Origin: Actinomycetota bacterium
Lineage (GTDB): Bacteria > Actinomycetota > Thermoleophilia > Solirubrobacterales > JACPNS01
Assembly (NCBI GenBank): GCA_016213645.1
Contig: JACQZY010000007.1
Location: 153,704-217,703, forward strand
Direction: 5' to 3'
Length of the DNA: 64,000 bases
Shown: positions 28,997 to 37,834 of the stretch, one piece after another
Layout of the letters: each line of letters opens with the position of its first letter
How positions within the stretch are numbered: position 1 is the first letter of the stretch
Notes under the pieces: model-generated
Database searches by the model: none
What the model saw: only the letters and a program-made list of their open reading frames with translations
Told to the model about the DNA's origin: nothing
Made by a program: the position numbers and the translations under genes

Positions 28997-30720
28997 AAAC
29001 GGCCGCCTACCGACAGCCTGAGCAAATCGCCGAAATCGTCTTGCGAGAGCCGCTCGACAAGACGCGTGCAAGCTGGGTCGAGCGCGTGCGCAGCGCGGAC
29101 CACAAGGTGATCGGCACCACGCTGATCGGTTTTTCGTTGATTTCAGTGGTGCTCGCCGGTTTCACCGAATTGCTTGGCTGGGCGCAGCTCGCGGTTCCGG
29201 ACAACACGCTTTTCACTCCGGAGCGCTTTTACACGCTTCACACGCTCTCCGACACTACTTTCCTCTTCCTCTTTGCGCTGCCGCTGTTCGCGGGTCTCGC
29301 CACATACCTTCTGCCGTTGCAAATCGGCGCGCGAAGCACGGCTTTCCCCCGCATTTCCGCGCTTGGCGCCTGGATGGTGGTCTTTGGCGGCGCCTTCCTC
29401 TACTTCAGCCTTTTCATCAACCAGTGGATCGGCGGCATGAACATGTCGATGCCGCTGGCAGGCGCCTTTTACTCGAGTGGTTCGGGCGCGGACATCTTCA
29501 TTGTTTCGATGGTGATGATCGCCGGCGGGTTGGCGTGCAACGCGGTTGATCTGGCGGTCACTTTCAAGACGATGCGCGCGCCGCGCATGACCAGTGGCGA
29601 CGCTCCGGTCTTCGCATACACGTCTTCCGTGTACGCCTACGGCGTGCTGGCCACGGCCCCGGTGATGGTGGCCGCCGGCCTGATGGCGCTGATCGAGCGC
29701 CAGTGGCAGCTTTTCGGCATCTTTGACCCGGTCAACGGCGGCGACGCATTGCTCTGGAAGTCACTTTTTCAGTGGTGGGTGCATTCGGCGCCGTTTCTCG
29801 TCACCTTGATGGCGATCGGGGCGGTTTGCGAAATTCTGCCGGTCGCCACGCGCACCAAGCTTCTGCACCGTTCAGAGGTCAAGCAGTCGCTGATCGCCTT
29901 CGCCGCGCTCGGCATCCTCAGCTTCGGCCAGGTGCTGTTCGGGTCGCCGATATCCACCGGCTGGAAGTGCACATTCATGCTGGCGGGCACGCTGATGATC
30001 GTGCCGACGTTCATATTCATCACGAGCTGGGTGCGCACGCTGCGCGCCGGTTCGCTCGAAGTTTCGGCTCACGCACTATTCGCGCTTTCCTTCATCGGCT
30101 TCCTCGCGCTCGGCGTCATCGCCAACACGGCGCTCTCGTTGCCGACGCTCGGCCGCTGGCTGGCCGGCAGCCAGTTCGGATACGCCGCCTGGCACACCTT
30201 CGTCTGGACCAGCGCGGCCACCGCCGGCTTTGCCGGACTGCTGTATTGGTTCCCGAAGATCACCGGCCGAAAGGTCGCATCGTTTAAAGCCCGCCTCTCG
30301 TTCGTGATGATCTCACTGGGCACGCTGGTCGCGCTCTTCTCGATGGCCTCACTGGGTCTGGACGGCTTCCCGCGCGAGATCTCAGAGTACGGCGCCGGTA
30401 TGGGCCAGGCGCGCAACATCGAGGCCGGCGTCGCCACGCTGATCGCCGCGCTCGGCACAATCGGCCTTTTGATCAACTTCATTCAGTCCAGCACCAAAGG
30501 CGCGCCAAGCGGAAACGATCCTTGGCGCGGCTCGACGCTGGAATGGTTCGCCCCATCGCCCCCACCGGCCAACAACTTCGACTCGATTCCGGACGTCGAC
30601 GGCGCTCAGCCGCTCGATGGCATCCGCTCGCGCATTGCGGCGGCTTCCGGTGGTTTGGCCGGGTCGGTCGCACAGTCGCCCACGGCAGGGCGGCCTTCGT
30701 TGCGAGAATCCAAACACTAG
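28993..30720 (+). CDS. Heme-copper oxidase subunit I-like protein with a degenerate active site
   Basis: A 575-residue protein with the twelve-helix subunit I plan. It aligns almost without gaps to the intact CoxA at 34991. Compared with that protein, the helix II heme histidine is S86 (a histidine, H83, lies one turn earlier). The CuB histidine in helix VI is kept (H264), but its cross-linked tyrosine is F268. The paired CuB histidines are Q313-V314, the K-channel lysine is F342, and the heme a3 histidine is A399. The second helix X histidine is kept (H401). It cannot hold a normal heme a3/CuB centre. A role in electron transfer, heme handling or oxidase assembly is inferred from its position 9 bp before ctaA. 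Confidence 0.85.
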   Translation: MKTAAYRQPEQIAEIVLREPLDKTRASWVERVRSADHKVIGTTLIGFSLISVVLAGFTELLGWAQLAVPDNTLFTPERFYTLHTLSDTTFLFLFALPLFAGLATYLLPLQIGARSTAFPRISALGAWMVVFGGAFLYFSLFINQWIGGMNMSMPLAGAFYSSGSGADIFIVSMVMIAGGLACNAVDLAVTFKTMRAPRMTSGDAPVFAYTSSVYAYGVLATAPVMVAAGLMALIERQWQLFGIFDPVNGGDALLWKSLFQWWVHSAPFLVTLMAIGAVCEILPVATRTKLLHRSEVKQSLIAFAALGILSFGQVLFGSPISTGWKCTFMLAGTLMIVPTFIFITSWVRTLRAGSLEVSAHALFALSFIGFLALGVIANTALSLPTLGRWLAGSQFGYAAWHTFVWTSAATAGFAGLLYWFPKITGRKVASFKARLSFVMISLGTLVALFSMASLGLDGFPREISEYGAGMGQARNIEAGVATLIAALGTIGLLINFIQSSTKGAPSGNDPWRGSTLEWFAPSPPPANNFDSIPDVDGAQPLDGIRSRIAAASGGLAGSVAQSPTAGRPSLRESKH

Positions 30721-30729
30721 GAGGGCGCT

Positions 30730-31803
30730 TTGACATCGGTGGGCGCACGACCGAACAACACACCTACGCGTTCACCTCTTTCCGGAGCTGACGGCCAAGA
30801 TGGCCGCACTGGCTTCGCGGAAGCGGTACCCCAGGGCTTCCAGCGGCTGGCATGGGCTGCGGTGGGCGTGGTTTTGGCGTTGATCGTACTGGGCGGCATC
30901 GTCCGCGTCAGCGACTCCGGATTGGGCTGCGGCCCGGGCGGAAGCGGCACGCGCGGCTGGCCGCTGTGCAACGGGCGCCTGATCCCAGGGCTAAACGTGC
31001 ATCACGTGCTTGAGTACTCGCACCGCACGGTCGCAAGCACAAGCGGACTGATCATCTTTGCTCTGGCAATCTGGGCTTGGCGCCGGTTGCGAAACCGGAA
31101 AACGATCATTCGCCTCTCTGTCGCGGCCGCCGCGCTCGTGCTGTTTGAAGGTCTGCTCGGCGCGGCCACGGTGGAATACGACCTGCATGAGACGCTGGTC
31201 GCGATCCACCTCGGCGTGGCGATGATCATCCTCGGCCTACTGACCGCCAACGCTCGCGCCGCCTCCGGTCGCACGACCACCGGTGAGTGGCCGAAGGGCG
31301 TCAAACGGCTGGCGGTGGCCGCCGCAACGTCTGTCTGGGCCACAATCGTCGCCGGTGGGCTGATGTCCGGCACGCAGTACTACGGCAGTTCCAAGGAGTA
31401 CACCGTCGGCGGAGCGCGGCTGGCCTGCGGACGTGAGTTTCCCACCTGTAACGGCGACATCTTCCCGTTCGGAGAAGCCCGACTTATCAACATTCATCTG
31501 ATCCACCGCGGCTTCATCTACCTCACGGCGATACTCGTGACGATGCTCGCGATCAAGCTTCTGCGCGGCGCGCACAAACACGGCGCGGACGTAGCAAAAC
31601 CGGCGTTTCTTGCCCTCGGCATTCTGGTCACACAGATCATGCTGGGCGCGATGAACGTGTGGCTGACGAAGAGCGGCGTGCTGATTATCGCCCACCTCAC
31701 CGTCGGCACACTGCTCTGGCTTGTGACGTTATGGCTTACGATTAGCGTCACAGGACGCCCGCGGCGAGCTGCGGCAGGGCCGCCCGCTACAAGTCACCCG
31801 TAG
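30730..31803 (+). CDS. ctaA: Heme A synthase (Cox15/CtaA family)
   Basis: A 357-residue membrane protein with eight predicted helices that oxidises the C8 methyl of heme O to give heme A. The paired heme-binding histidines of each half are present: EYSHRT and AIHLG in the first, LIHRGF and IAHLTVG in the second. There is a cysteine pair in each extracellular loop (GCGPG...LCNG and ACGREFPTCNG), as in Bacillus-type enzymes. The start is TTG at 30730 preceded by AGGAGGG at the right distance. It follows the degenerate subunit I gene by 9 bp and precedes ctaB by 9 bp. Confidence 0.94.
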   Translation: MTSVGARPNNTPTRSPLSGADGQDGRTGFAEAVPQGFQRLAWAAVGVVLALIVLGGIVRVSDSGLGCGPGGSGTRGWPLCNGRLIPGLNVHHVLEYSHRTVASTSGLIIFALAIWAWRRLRNRKTIIRLSVAAAALVLFEGLLGAATVEYDLHETLVAIHLGVAMIILGLLTANARAASGRTTTGEWPKGVKRLAVAAATSVWATIVAGGLMSGTQYYGSSKEYTVGGARLACGREFPTCNGDIFPFGEARLINIHLIHRGFIYLTAILVTMLAIKLLRGAHKHGADVAKPAFLALGILVTQIMLGAMNVWLTKSGVLIIAHLTVGTLLWLVTLWLTISVTGRPRRAAAGPPATSHP

Positions 31804-31812
31804 AGCCGAAAC

Positions 31813-32724
31813 TTGGAAGCAGCCACTCACACACGCGAGCTGACCGCTCGCGATACGCGCCTTACCCGTGTTCGGTCGGTCGCCGCCGACTACTTCGAGT
31901 TGACCAAGCCACGCGTGCAGACGTTGTTGTTGTGGACGACGGTGATGGCGATGCTGGTGGCCGGAGATCCTTCGATCGGACTGATCCTGCTGACGTGTCT
32001 TGGCGGTTCGCTCTCGGCCGGCAGCGCGGGCGCGATCAACCACTATCTCGACCGCGACATTGACGCGCAAATGACGCGCACGGCGCGTAGGCCCGTGCCC
32101 GCCGGGCGAGTCAGTCCGCGCGCAGCGCTTACGTGGGGCGTGCTGCTGGGCGTGGCGTCAGAAGTCGTCTTGGTGATCGGCGTGAATACGCTCGCGGCCG
32201 TGCTCGCGCTCGCGGGGCTGCTCGGATACGTCTTCGTCTACACCGTGTGGCTAAAGCGCCGCACGCCACAGAACATCGTGATCGGCGGCGCGGCGGGCGC
32301 AATCCCGCCGCTTGTCGGCTGGGCGGCCGTGACCGGTTCGCTGAACCTGACCGCGTGGCTGATGTTTGCGATCGTCTTCGTCTGGACGCCGCCGCATTTT
32401 TGGGCGCTGGCGTTGCTGATCCGCGACGAGTACGCCAAGAGCGACGTACCGATGCTGCCGGTCGTGCGCGGCGTGAAGTCCACGACCACGCAGATCCTCG
32501 CCTACAGCGTGCTGCTGGTCGCGACGACGCTGATCCCTGTGGCAACCGGTGCTTTCGGGGCGATTTACTGCATCGCGGCGCTGATATTGGGCGGCGTGTT
32601 CGTGTGGATGGCCTTCCGTTTAAGCCGCGACAGTTCGCGTCCGGTCGCGCTTCGCACCTACCTATATTCGCTCTCGTACCTGGCCGCGCTGTTTCTTGTG
32701 ATGGTCGTTGACACGACCTTCTGA
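31813..32724 (+). CDS. ctaB: Protoheme IX farnesyltransferase (heme O synthase)
   Basis: A 303-residue UbiA-family membrane prenyltransferase that attaches a farnesyl group to heme B, giving heme O. The aspartate motif NHYLDRDIDAQMTRTARRP binds the magnesium-diphosphate, and YTVWLKRRTPQNIVIGG is the second family signature. Nine membrane helices fit. The likely start is TTG at 31813. It feeds CtaA, encoded just upstream, and together the two supply heme A for the caa3 oxidase encoded from 33909. Confidence 0.95.
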   Translation: MEAATHTRELTARDTRLTRVRSVAADYFELTKPRVQTLLLWTTVMAMLVAGDPSIGLILLTCLGGSLSAGSAGAINHYLDRDIDAQMTRTARRPVPAGRVSPRAALTWGVLLGVASEVVLVIGVNTLAAVLALAGLLGYVFVYTVWLKRRTPQNIVIGGAAGAIPPLVGWAAVTGSLNLTAWLMFAIVFVWTPPHFWALALLIRDEYAKSDVPMLPVVRGVKSTTTQILAYSVLLVATTLIPVATGAFGAIYCIAALILGGVFVWMAFRLSRDSSRPVALRTYLYSLSYLAALFLVMVVDTTF

Positions 32725-32832
32725 CCAGGCCGCGAGTATGAAATCCCGGCAACGTCGGCGCGATCTGCTAAAAATCTCTCCCGCGCAGCCGGTCCGACCA
32801 GCGCGACCGGCGCCGCCAAAGGACTAATTCGC

Positions 32833-32943
32833 ATGAATCGCAACCTCGTAAAGCGCAATCTTCGCAGCTCGATCTTCGTCTCCGCGGTCGGCATCGTCGC
32901 CTTCGCCGCGGCGTTCGTCGTCGCGCTCGCGTGGGTCGGTTAG
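32833..32943 (+). CDS. Single-helix membrane peptide (36 aa)
   Basis: A short frame starting at ATG 32833, preceded by AAAGGA at 9-nt spacing. It encodes a basic N-terminus (MNRNLVKRNLR) followed by one clear hydrophobic helix of about 22 residues. It lies between ctaB and another small membrane protein in the same direction. By position it may be a small oxidase-associated subunit or assembly peptide. No family could be recognised. Confidence 0.65.
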   Translation: MNRNLVKRNLRSSIFVSAVGIVAFAAAFVVALAWVG

Positions 32944-32955
32944 GACGCCACGGAT

Positions 32956-33198
32956 ATGACCACCACCGAAGTGATCGACGAAACAATCGCTCAGCCGGCC
33001 TCCACCACGGTCGACTCGGTCTGGATGACTCCGGGATCGGTCAAGCCGGTCTGGCTCGCCGTCTCGATCCTCGCCACGCTGGCCGGTCTGTTCTCTTTCT
33101 GGCCGCTTTTGATCGCGGGCGCAGTGGCCTGCTTGCTAATCGCCTGGAGCTGGCTCTCCGAGGCGCGCGCTCAGACAGACGAACTGCCGCTCCGCTAA
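32956..33198 (+). CDS. Small two-helix membrane protein (80 aa)
   Basis: An 80-residue protein with a polar N-terminus of about 30 residues, then two adjacent hydrophobic segments (about 32-48 and 50-67) and a short charged tail. An AGGA lies 10 nt before the ATG. In size and topology it resembles the small subunit IV (CtaF) proteins of actinobacterial oxidases, but sequence identity to them cannot be claimed. It lies 12 bp after the 36-residue peptide and is probably the last gene of the operon that begins at 28091. Confidence 0.75.
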   Translation: MTTTEVIDETIAQPASTTVDSVWMTPGSVKPVWLAVSILATLAGLFSFWPLLIAGAVACLLIAWSWLSEARAQTDELPLR

Positions 33199-33236
33199 CC
33201 GGAATATAGGTCTGCAGTCGGCCGCTTGCGGCCGCG

Positions 33237-33635
33237 TCAGCGTGGCATCTCGCTGGTCGCGCCGTCGCGCGCCCAGCTGGTCACGATGTCTCGCATCGAG
33301 AGCACGCCGACGATCCGGCCACCCTCCACCACGATCAAGTGCCTGAAATTCCCGCGCACCATCTCGTCGGCCGCGCGCTCAAGCGACCAGTCGGGCGCCG
33401 CGAACACCGCGCGCTCCGTGGTGTAGTTGCGTACCGGATCGTGGCCGGTCACGCGGTCCTCGGCGTAAGCGCGCAGAATGTCACGCTCGGTCACGATGCC
33501 GGGGCCGGCGGCGTCGGGATCCACAACCACTGCGGCGCCAACCTCACGGCGAGTCATCAGACGAGCCACATCGCGCAACGGCTGTTCGGGGCCGACCGTC
33601 AAAACAACCGTTGACATTCCCTCGCTGACCAACAT
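33237..33635 (-). CDS. Tandem CBS-domain protein
   Basis: A 132-residue protein made of two CBS domains and nothing else. The first includes VGAAVVVDPDAAGPGIVTERDIL and the second HLIVVEGGRIVGVLSMRDIV. CBS pairs bind adenosine nucleotides and act as energy or redox sensors. Stand-alone pairs are common in actinobacteria, often in stress regulons. It lies between the two respiratory gene groups on the opposite strand. A regulatory link to respiration is possible but rests only on position. Confidence 0.88.
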   Translation of the reverse strand: MLVSEGMSTVVLTVGPEQPLRDVARLMTRREVGAAVVVDPDAAGPGIVTERDILRAYAEDRVTGHDPVRNYTTERAVFAAPDWSLERAADEMVRGNFRHLIVVEGGRIVGVLSMRDIVTSWARDGATSEMPR

Positions 33636-33908
33636 TGCTGCCGTGAACCTCCTGAATTTGAGCGGCTCGAATTACTTGAAACTTAGGGGACGCCCCCAGA
33701 TTAACTGAACGTCGCCGCCCGGGCCACACGCCGCGCCGAAGTAGGACGATTTCAGCAAGGAAAACAAACCGCTGGGAGACCGGATAAGCTGTCCGCCGGT
33801 TTACACAGTCCGCGATCGCTTATATCCAATTGCACCTCGGGTAAGCGTCGCGGGTGTACGCCGATCCAGTTTGAAGATCGCCGCATCCGTGGCACCGCAA
33901 GGAGTTCG

Positions 33909-34928
33909 ATGAAAGCTTCACACCGCATCGCAGGCATCGTCGCCGTCGTCGTTTCGAGCGTGTTTTTAATCGCGTTCACGTACGCATACGACTGGTTTCC
34001 GACGCAATTAACCCCCGGCAGCGGCAAGATCGACGGCCTGTACAAGCTGCTGACCGCCGTGTCCATTCCGTTCTTCGTGCTGATCGTCGCCTTCATGGTC
34101 TTCTGCCTGGTGGAGTTTCGCGTTGACCCATCGGACCCGCCCGACAAAGACGGCGAACCAATTCACGGCAGCACGCGGATCGAACTGATCTGGACCGGCG
34201 TTCCACTGCTGGTGATCCTCCTGCTCGGCATCTACTCCTGGGTGGTGCTCGACAAGGTCGAGGCCAAGCAAAAGAATCCGATGGTGATCAACGTCACCGG
34301 CCAGCAATACATCTGGAACTACGAGTACGTCAAAAACGGCAGCGAAAAGCTAGGTGTCAAGACCAGTAGCGATCTTGTCGTGCCCGTCAACAAGCCACTT
34401 GAATTCCGCATCACCTCGCTGGATGTGATCCATTCGTTCTGGGTACCGGCGGCCCGGCTCAAGCGCGACGCCACCGCCGGTGTGGTCACGCCGCTGCGTT
34501 TCACTCCAGAGAAGACCGGCAGCTACGACATTGTCTGCACAGAGCTCTGCGGCGTCGGCCACTCGACGATGCGCGGCAGACTGAAGGTTGTCTCAACGGC
34601 CGACTGGGTCAAGTGGCTAAAGGCACAGAAGAGCGGTGGGGCCGGTGGCGGAGGCACACCCGGCGGCGGACCCGACGGCAAGCAAATCTTTACGTCCAAC
34701 GGCTGTGGGGGCTGTCACAAGCTCGCGGCGGCCGACGGCGCAGGCACAACCGGGCCCGCTCTCGACGGAGCGGGCCTCTCCGCGGACGAACTCCGCGAAT
34801 CGATCGTTGACCCGGGCGCGAAGATCGCGAACGGTTTTCCAAACGTGATGCCGGCGACGTTCGGCAAGTCGCTGTCCAAAGAGGAACTCGACGCCCTCGT
34901 CAAGTTCCTCGCCGAGGCGGGTAAGTAG
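33909..34928 (+). CDS. coxB: Cytochrome c oxidase subunit II with fused cytochrome c (caa3 type)
   Basis: A 339-residue protein with an N-terminal helix, two membrane helices (about 48-68 and 95-115), a CuA cupredoxin domain and a C-terminal cytochrome c domain. All CuA ligands are present: H175, C210, E212, C214, H218 and M221. The heme c site is CGGCH (266-270), with an axial methionine, probably M314. The fused heme domain makes this a caa3-type oxidase that accepts electrons directly from the bc complex or a membrane cytochrome. AAGGAG precedes the ATG. The subunit I gene follows after 62 bp. Confidence 0.96.
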   Translation: MKASHRIAGIVAVVVSSVFLIAFTYAYDWFPTQLTPGSGKIDGLYKLLTAVSIPFFVLIVAFMVFCLVEFRVDPSDPPDKDGEPIHGSTRIELIWTGVPLLVILLLGIYSWVVLDKVEAKQKNPMVINVTGQQYIWNYEYVKNGSEKLGVKTSSDLVVPVNKPLEFRITSLDVIHSFWVPAARLKRDATAGVVTPLRFTPEKTGSYDIVCTELCGVGHSTMRGRLKVVSTADWVKWLKAQKSGGAGGGGTPGGGPDGKQIFTSNGCGGCHKLAAADGAGTTGPALDGAGLSADELRESIVDPGAKIANGFPNVMPATFGKSLSKEELDALVKFLAEAGK

Positions 34929-34990
34929 AAAGCATTTGACCGGCCGGCCGCGATCACGCGGCTGGATCACCAGGAGGTATTGAGAAACCG

Positions 34991-36892
34991 ATGGCCGTAA
35001 CACTTCGCTCCCCAGGCTGGTACCGAGCCGCCCTCTCCACGCTGATCGGGGCCGCCTTCGGCTGCGGACTTGTGGTCGGCTTGCGCGCGTTGTTCGGGTG
35101 GGACGAGATCGTGCAGGCCGAGTCGATCGTGTCCGTGGTGCTGATTACCGCGCCGCTCGGGTTTCTCTACGGCATTGGCTGCTTCGACTACTGGATCCAC
35201 TGGGCCGCCGGAAGGCCCACGTACGTGGACGACCACTCCGACCACGGCGCGCGTTCATGGAAGGATTATTTCCGCGTCAACACCGACCACAAGGTCATCG
35301 GCATCCAGTACGTCGTCACGACGTTTTTCTTCTTCTTCGTCGGCGGCCTGCTGGCGATGACGTTTCGCGCCGAGCTGATCGAGCCCGGTCGCCAGTTCAT
35401 CGACGCGCAGACCTTCAACGCGCTGTTCTCGGCACATGCTGCGTTCATGATCTTCACCTTCATGGTGCCGGTTTTCGCCGGCATCGCCAACTACGTTCTG
35501 CCGCTGATGATCGGCGCGCCAGACATGGCGTTCCCGCGCCTGAACGCGCTGTCGTTCTGGTTTTTGCCGGTGGCGGGCGTACTGATGATGGCTTCGTTCC
35601 TGGCCCCCGGCGGCGCCTTCGCGACCGGCTGGACAGCCTACGCCCCGCTCTCTGATCAGGCGCCGATGGGCCAAACCTTCTTCGCCGTCGCGGTTCAGTT
35701 CGCCGGGGCCTCGTCGATCGCCACCGCGATCAACTTCCTCGTCACGATCGTGACGATGCGCGCGCCCGGCATGACCTTCTGGCGCATGCCAATGCTCGCC
35801 TGGGCGAACTTCGCCACGTCACTGCTGGTGGTGCTGGCGACGCCGTTCATCGCCGGATCGCAGTTCATGATCCTGTTCGACCGCGCGCTGGGCATGAACT
35901 TCTTCGACGCCGTCCAGGGCGGCGACAGCGTGATGTACCAGCACGTCTTCTGGTTTTACTCCCATCCGGCGGTGTACATCATGGTGCTCCCCGGATTCGG
36001 CATCATCAGCGAAGTGATCTCCACTCATGCGCGAAAACCGATCTTCGGATATCGCATGATGGCGTTCTCGCTACTGGCGATCGTCGTGCTTGGCTTCTCC
36101 GTCTGGGCGCACCACATGTTCGTGGCGTCGATGCAGGACTGGATTCGAATCCCAATGATGTTCACGACGATGCTGATCGCCGTGCCGACCGGCGTGAAGA
36201 TCTTCTCCTGGCTGGGCACGATGTGGCGTGGCGCGATCCATTTGAGAGTGCCGATGATGTGGGCGTTGGGATTCATCACGATGTTCGTGCTCGGCGGCAT
36301 CAGCGGAGTTATGGTCGCCGTGGTGCCGTTTGACATCCATGTCTCAGACACGTACTTCATCGTCGCGCACTTCCACTACGTGCTGTTCGGCGGATCAATG
36401 TTCACGATCTTCGCCGGCATCTACCACTGGTTCCCGAAAATGACCGGCCGCATGCTCAACGACACGCTCGGCAAGTGGCATTTCTGGCTAACGTTCATCT
36501 TCTTCAACCTTACGTTCGGCCCGATGCACTTGGTGGGCCTTGAAGGCATGCCGCGCCGTGTCGCCGACTACGCGAGCGAGTTTGCCGCCTGGAACGCGAT
36601 CATGTCGTTCGCGTCGTTCGCGCTGGGGCTTTCCACGCTGATCTTTGTTTACAACGTGATCGTCTCTTGGCGCTCCGGAAAGCCGGCGGAATCCAACCCT
36701 TGGCGCGCGCAGACGCTCGAATGGCAGATCAGCTCGCCACCGCCGATCTTCAACTTCGACGAGGTCCCGACCGTCGTGGGCCACCCCTACGAATACGGCG
36801 TGCCGGGAGCACGTCACGGCATCTTCAAGCACCCTGAGCCCTTGGCCGCGGCCAAGGCGCCGGTTCCGGCGGGCGTCGGCGACGATGACTGA
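34991..36892 (+). CDS. ctaD: Cytochrome c oxidase subunit I (A2-type heme-copper oxidase)
   Basis: A 633-residue catalytic subunit that reduces oxygen to water and pumps protons. All ligands are intact: H149 and H462 for heme a, H460 for heme a3, and H325, H374 and H375 for CuB. Y329 is in SHPAVY and the K-channel has T400 and K403. The YSHPAVY sequence, lacking the helix VI glutamate, identifies the A2 subfamily. An N-terminal extension of about 90 residues carries two extra membrane helices. AGGAGGT lies 12 nt before the start. It serves as an internal reference for the degenerate paralogue at 28993. Confidence 0.97.
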   Translation: MAVTLRSPGWYRAALSTLIGAAFGCGLVVGLRALFGWDEIVQAESIVSVVLITAPLGFLYGIGCFDYWIHWAAGRPTYVDDHSDHGARSWKDYFRVNTDHKVIGIQYVVTTFFFFFVGGLLAMTFRAELIEPGRQFIDAQTFNALFSAHAAFMIFTFMVPVFAGIANYVLPLMIGAPDMAFPRLNALSFWFLPVAGVLMMASFLAPGGAFATGWTAYAPLSDQAPMGQTFFAVAVQFAGASSIATAINFLVTIVTMRAPGMTFWRMPMLAWANFATSLLVVLATPFIAGSQFMILFDRALGMNFFDAVQGGDSVMYQHVFWFYSHPAVYIMVLPGFGIISEVISTHARKPIFGYRMMAFSLLAIVVLGFSVWAHHMFVASMQDWIRIPMMFTTMLIAVPTGVKIFSWLGTMWRGAIHLRVPMMWALGFITMFVLGGISGVMVAVVPFDIHVSDTYFIVAHFHYVLFGGSMFTIFAGIYHWFPKMTGRMLNDTLGKWHFWLTFIFFNLTFGPMHLVGLEGMPRRVADYASEFAAWNAIMSFASFALGLSTLIFVYNVIVSWRSGKPAESNPWRAQTLEWQISSPPPIFNFDEVPTVVGHPYEYGVPGARHGIFKHPEPLAAAKAPVPAGVGDDD

Positions 36893-36955
36893 GGCCGCGA
36901 GCCCGCGAATTTCTGAATCTCCATGCGAATGAACAGCGAAAGGCCCTAAAAGCAG

Positions 36956-37564
36956 ATGGAAGCAAGTACAGCCCACGCGGAGTCGCACGGCCACATGCCG
37001 GTGGCCAACGCCTCGGTCGAATTCAATCGCGAAAAGCTCGGCATGCTCCTTTTCATCTTTTCGGAGGTGATGCTGTTTGCGTCGTTCTTCACCGCCTACT
37101 TCTTCATCCGCGTAGTGCAGGGCGGCGAGTGGATGCCCGCCGGCCAGGAACTACCGGTGGGCGTGGCGTTCGCCAACAGCGCAATTCTGTTCTCGTCAAG
37201 CGCGACGATGCACTGGGCGCTTGAGGGCGTCAGGCACAACAATCGCAAGGCGCTGAAGGCCGGATTGGTGCTGACCATCCTGTTGGGCGCGACCTTCCTC
37301 GGTGTGCAGATCAGCGAATACGCGCACCTTGGATTCCTGCCCAAAGACAGCGCCCAGGCCACCGCGTTCTTCAGCCTCACAGGCCTGCACGGCACGCACG
37401 TAGCGGTGGGATTGATCATCCTCTGCGTTGTCGCGCGCCGCGCCTTCAAAGGCCACTACGGACCGGAGAAGGACAAGCATTGGGGCGTCGAAATTCCAGG
37501 CATTTACTGGCACTTCGTCGACGTGATGTGGTTCTTTGTGTTCACGTCGCTCTATCTGCTCTAG
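36956..37564 (+). CDS. ctaE: Cytochrome c oxidase subunit III
   Basis: A 202-residue subunit III with five membrane helices. Typical segments are EVMLFASFFTAYFFIR near the N-terminus, FSLTGLHGTHVAVGLIIL, and the C-terminal IYWHFVDVMWFFVFTSLYLL. This five-helix form is standard in actinobacterial and caa3 oxidases. It stabilises proton uptake by subunit I and has no redox centre of its own. It lies 63 bp after subunit I in the same operon. Confidence 0.95.
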   Translation: MEASTAHAESHGHMPVANASVEFNREKLGMLLFIFSEVMLFASFFTAYFFIRVVQGGEWMPAGQELPVGVAFANSAILFSSSATMHWALEGVRHNNRKALKAGLVLTILLGATFLGVQISEYAHLGFLPKDSAQATAFFSLTGLHGTHVAVGLIILCVVARRAFKGHYGPEKDKHWGVEIPGIYWHFVDVMWFFVFTSLYLL

Positions 37565-37590
37565 GCCATCCGACTCTCGTTCATCCGGAC

Positions 37591-37710
37591 ATGAGTCCTC
37601 GTTTCAACCCGCTCACCAACGAGTCAGACATGTTCAAGGTGCTGATCGGCGCCGTGGCGCTGTGCGCCCTAGTCGTGCTGCTGGTGATGGTCGGGCGCGC
37701 GATCTTCTGA
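37591..37710 (+). CDS. Single-helix membrane peptide (39 aa) after subunit III
   Basis: A 39-residue frame starting at ATG 37591, only 26 bp after subunit III. It has a polar start (SPRFNPLTNESD) followed by one hydrophobic helix of about 23 residues. Position and topology suggest a small accessory subunit of the oxidase. There is no sequence family I can name. Confidence 0.6.
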   Translation: MSPRFNPLTNESDMFKVLIGAVALCALVVLLVMVGRAIF

Positions 37711-37834
37711 TCGCGTTCATAGCCTTGGAATGAAGTTGCTCAACGCTGCGAGCGCTGGGTCCCTTGCACCGCGGCGCCCGATTGTGATGCCTCGGTTCGC
37801 CGCGGTACGGGCGGGTTTCAGCCGGTCTTGCCGT

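Noticed and set aside
28091..30720. Pseudogene explanation for the degenerate oxidase pair
   Set aside because: Both frames are full length, overlap in a coupled way, align almost without gaps to the intact oxidase, and keep selected residues. Random decay would not give this pattern.
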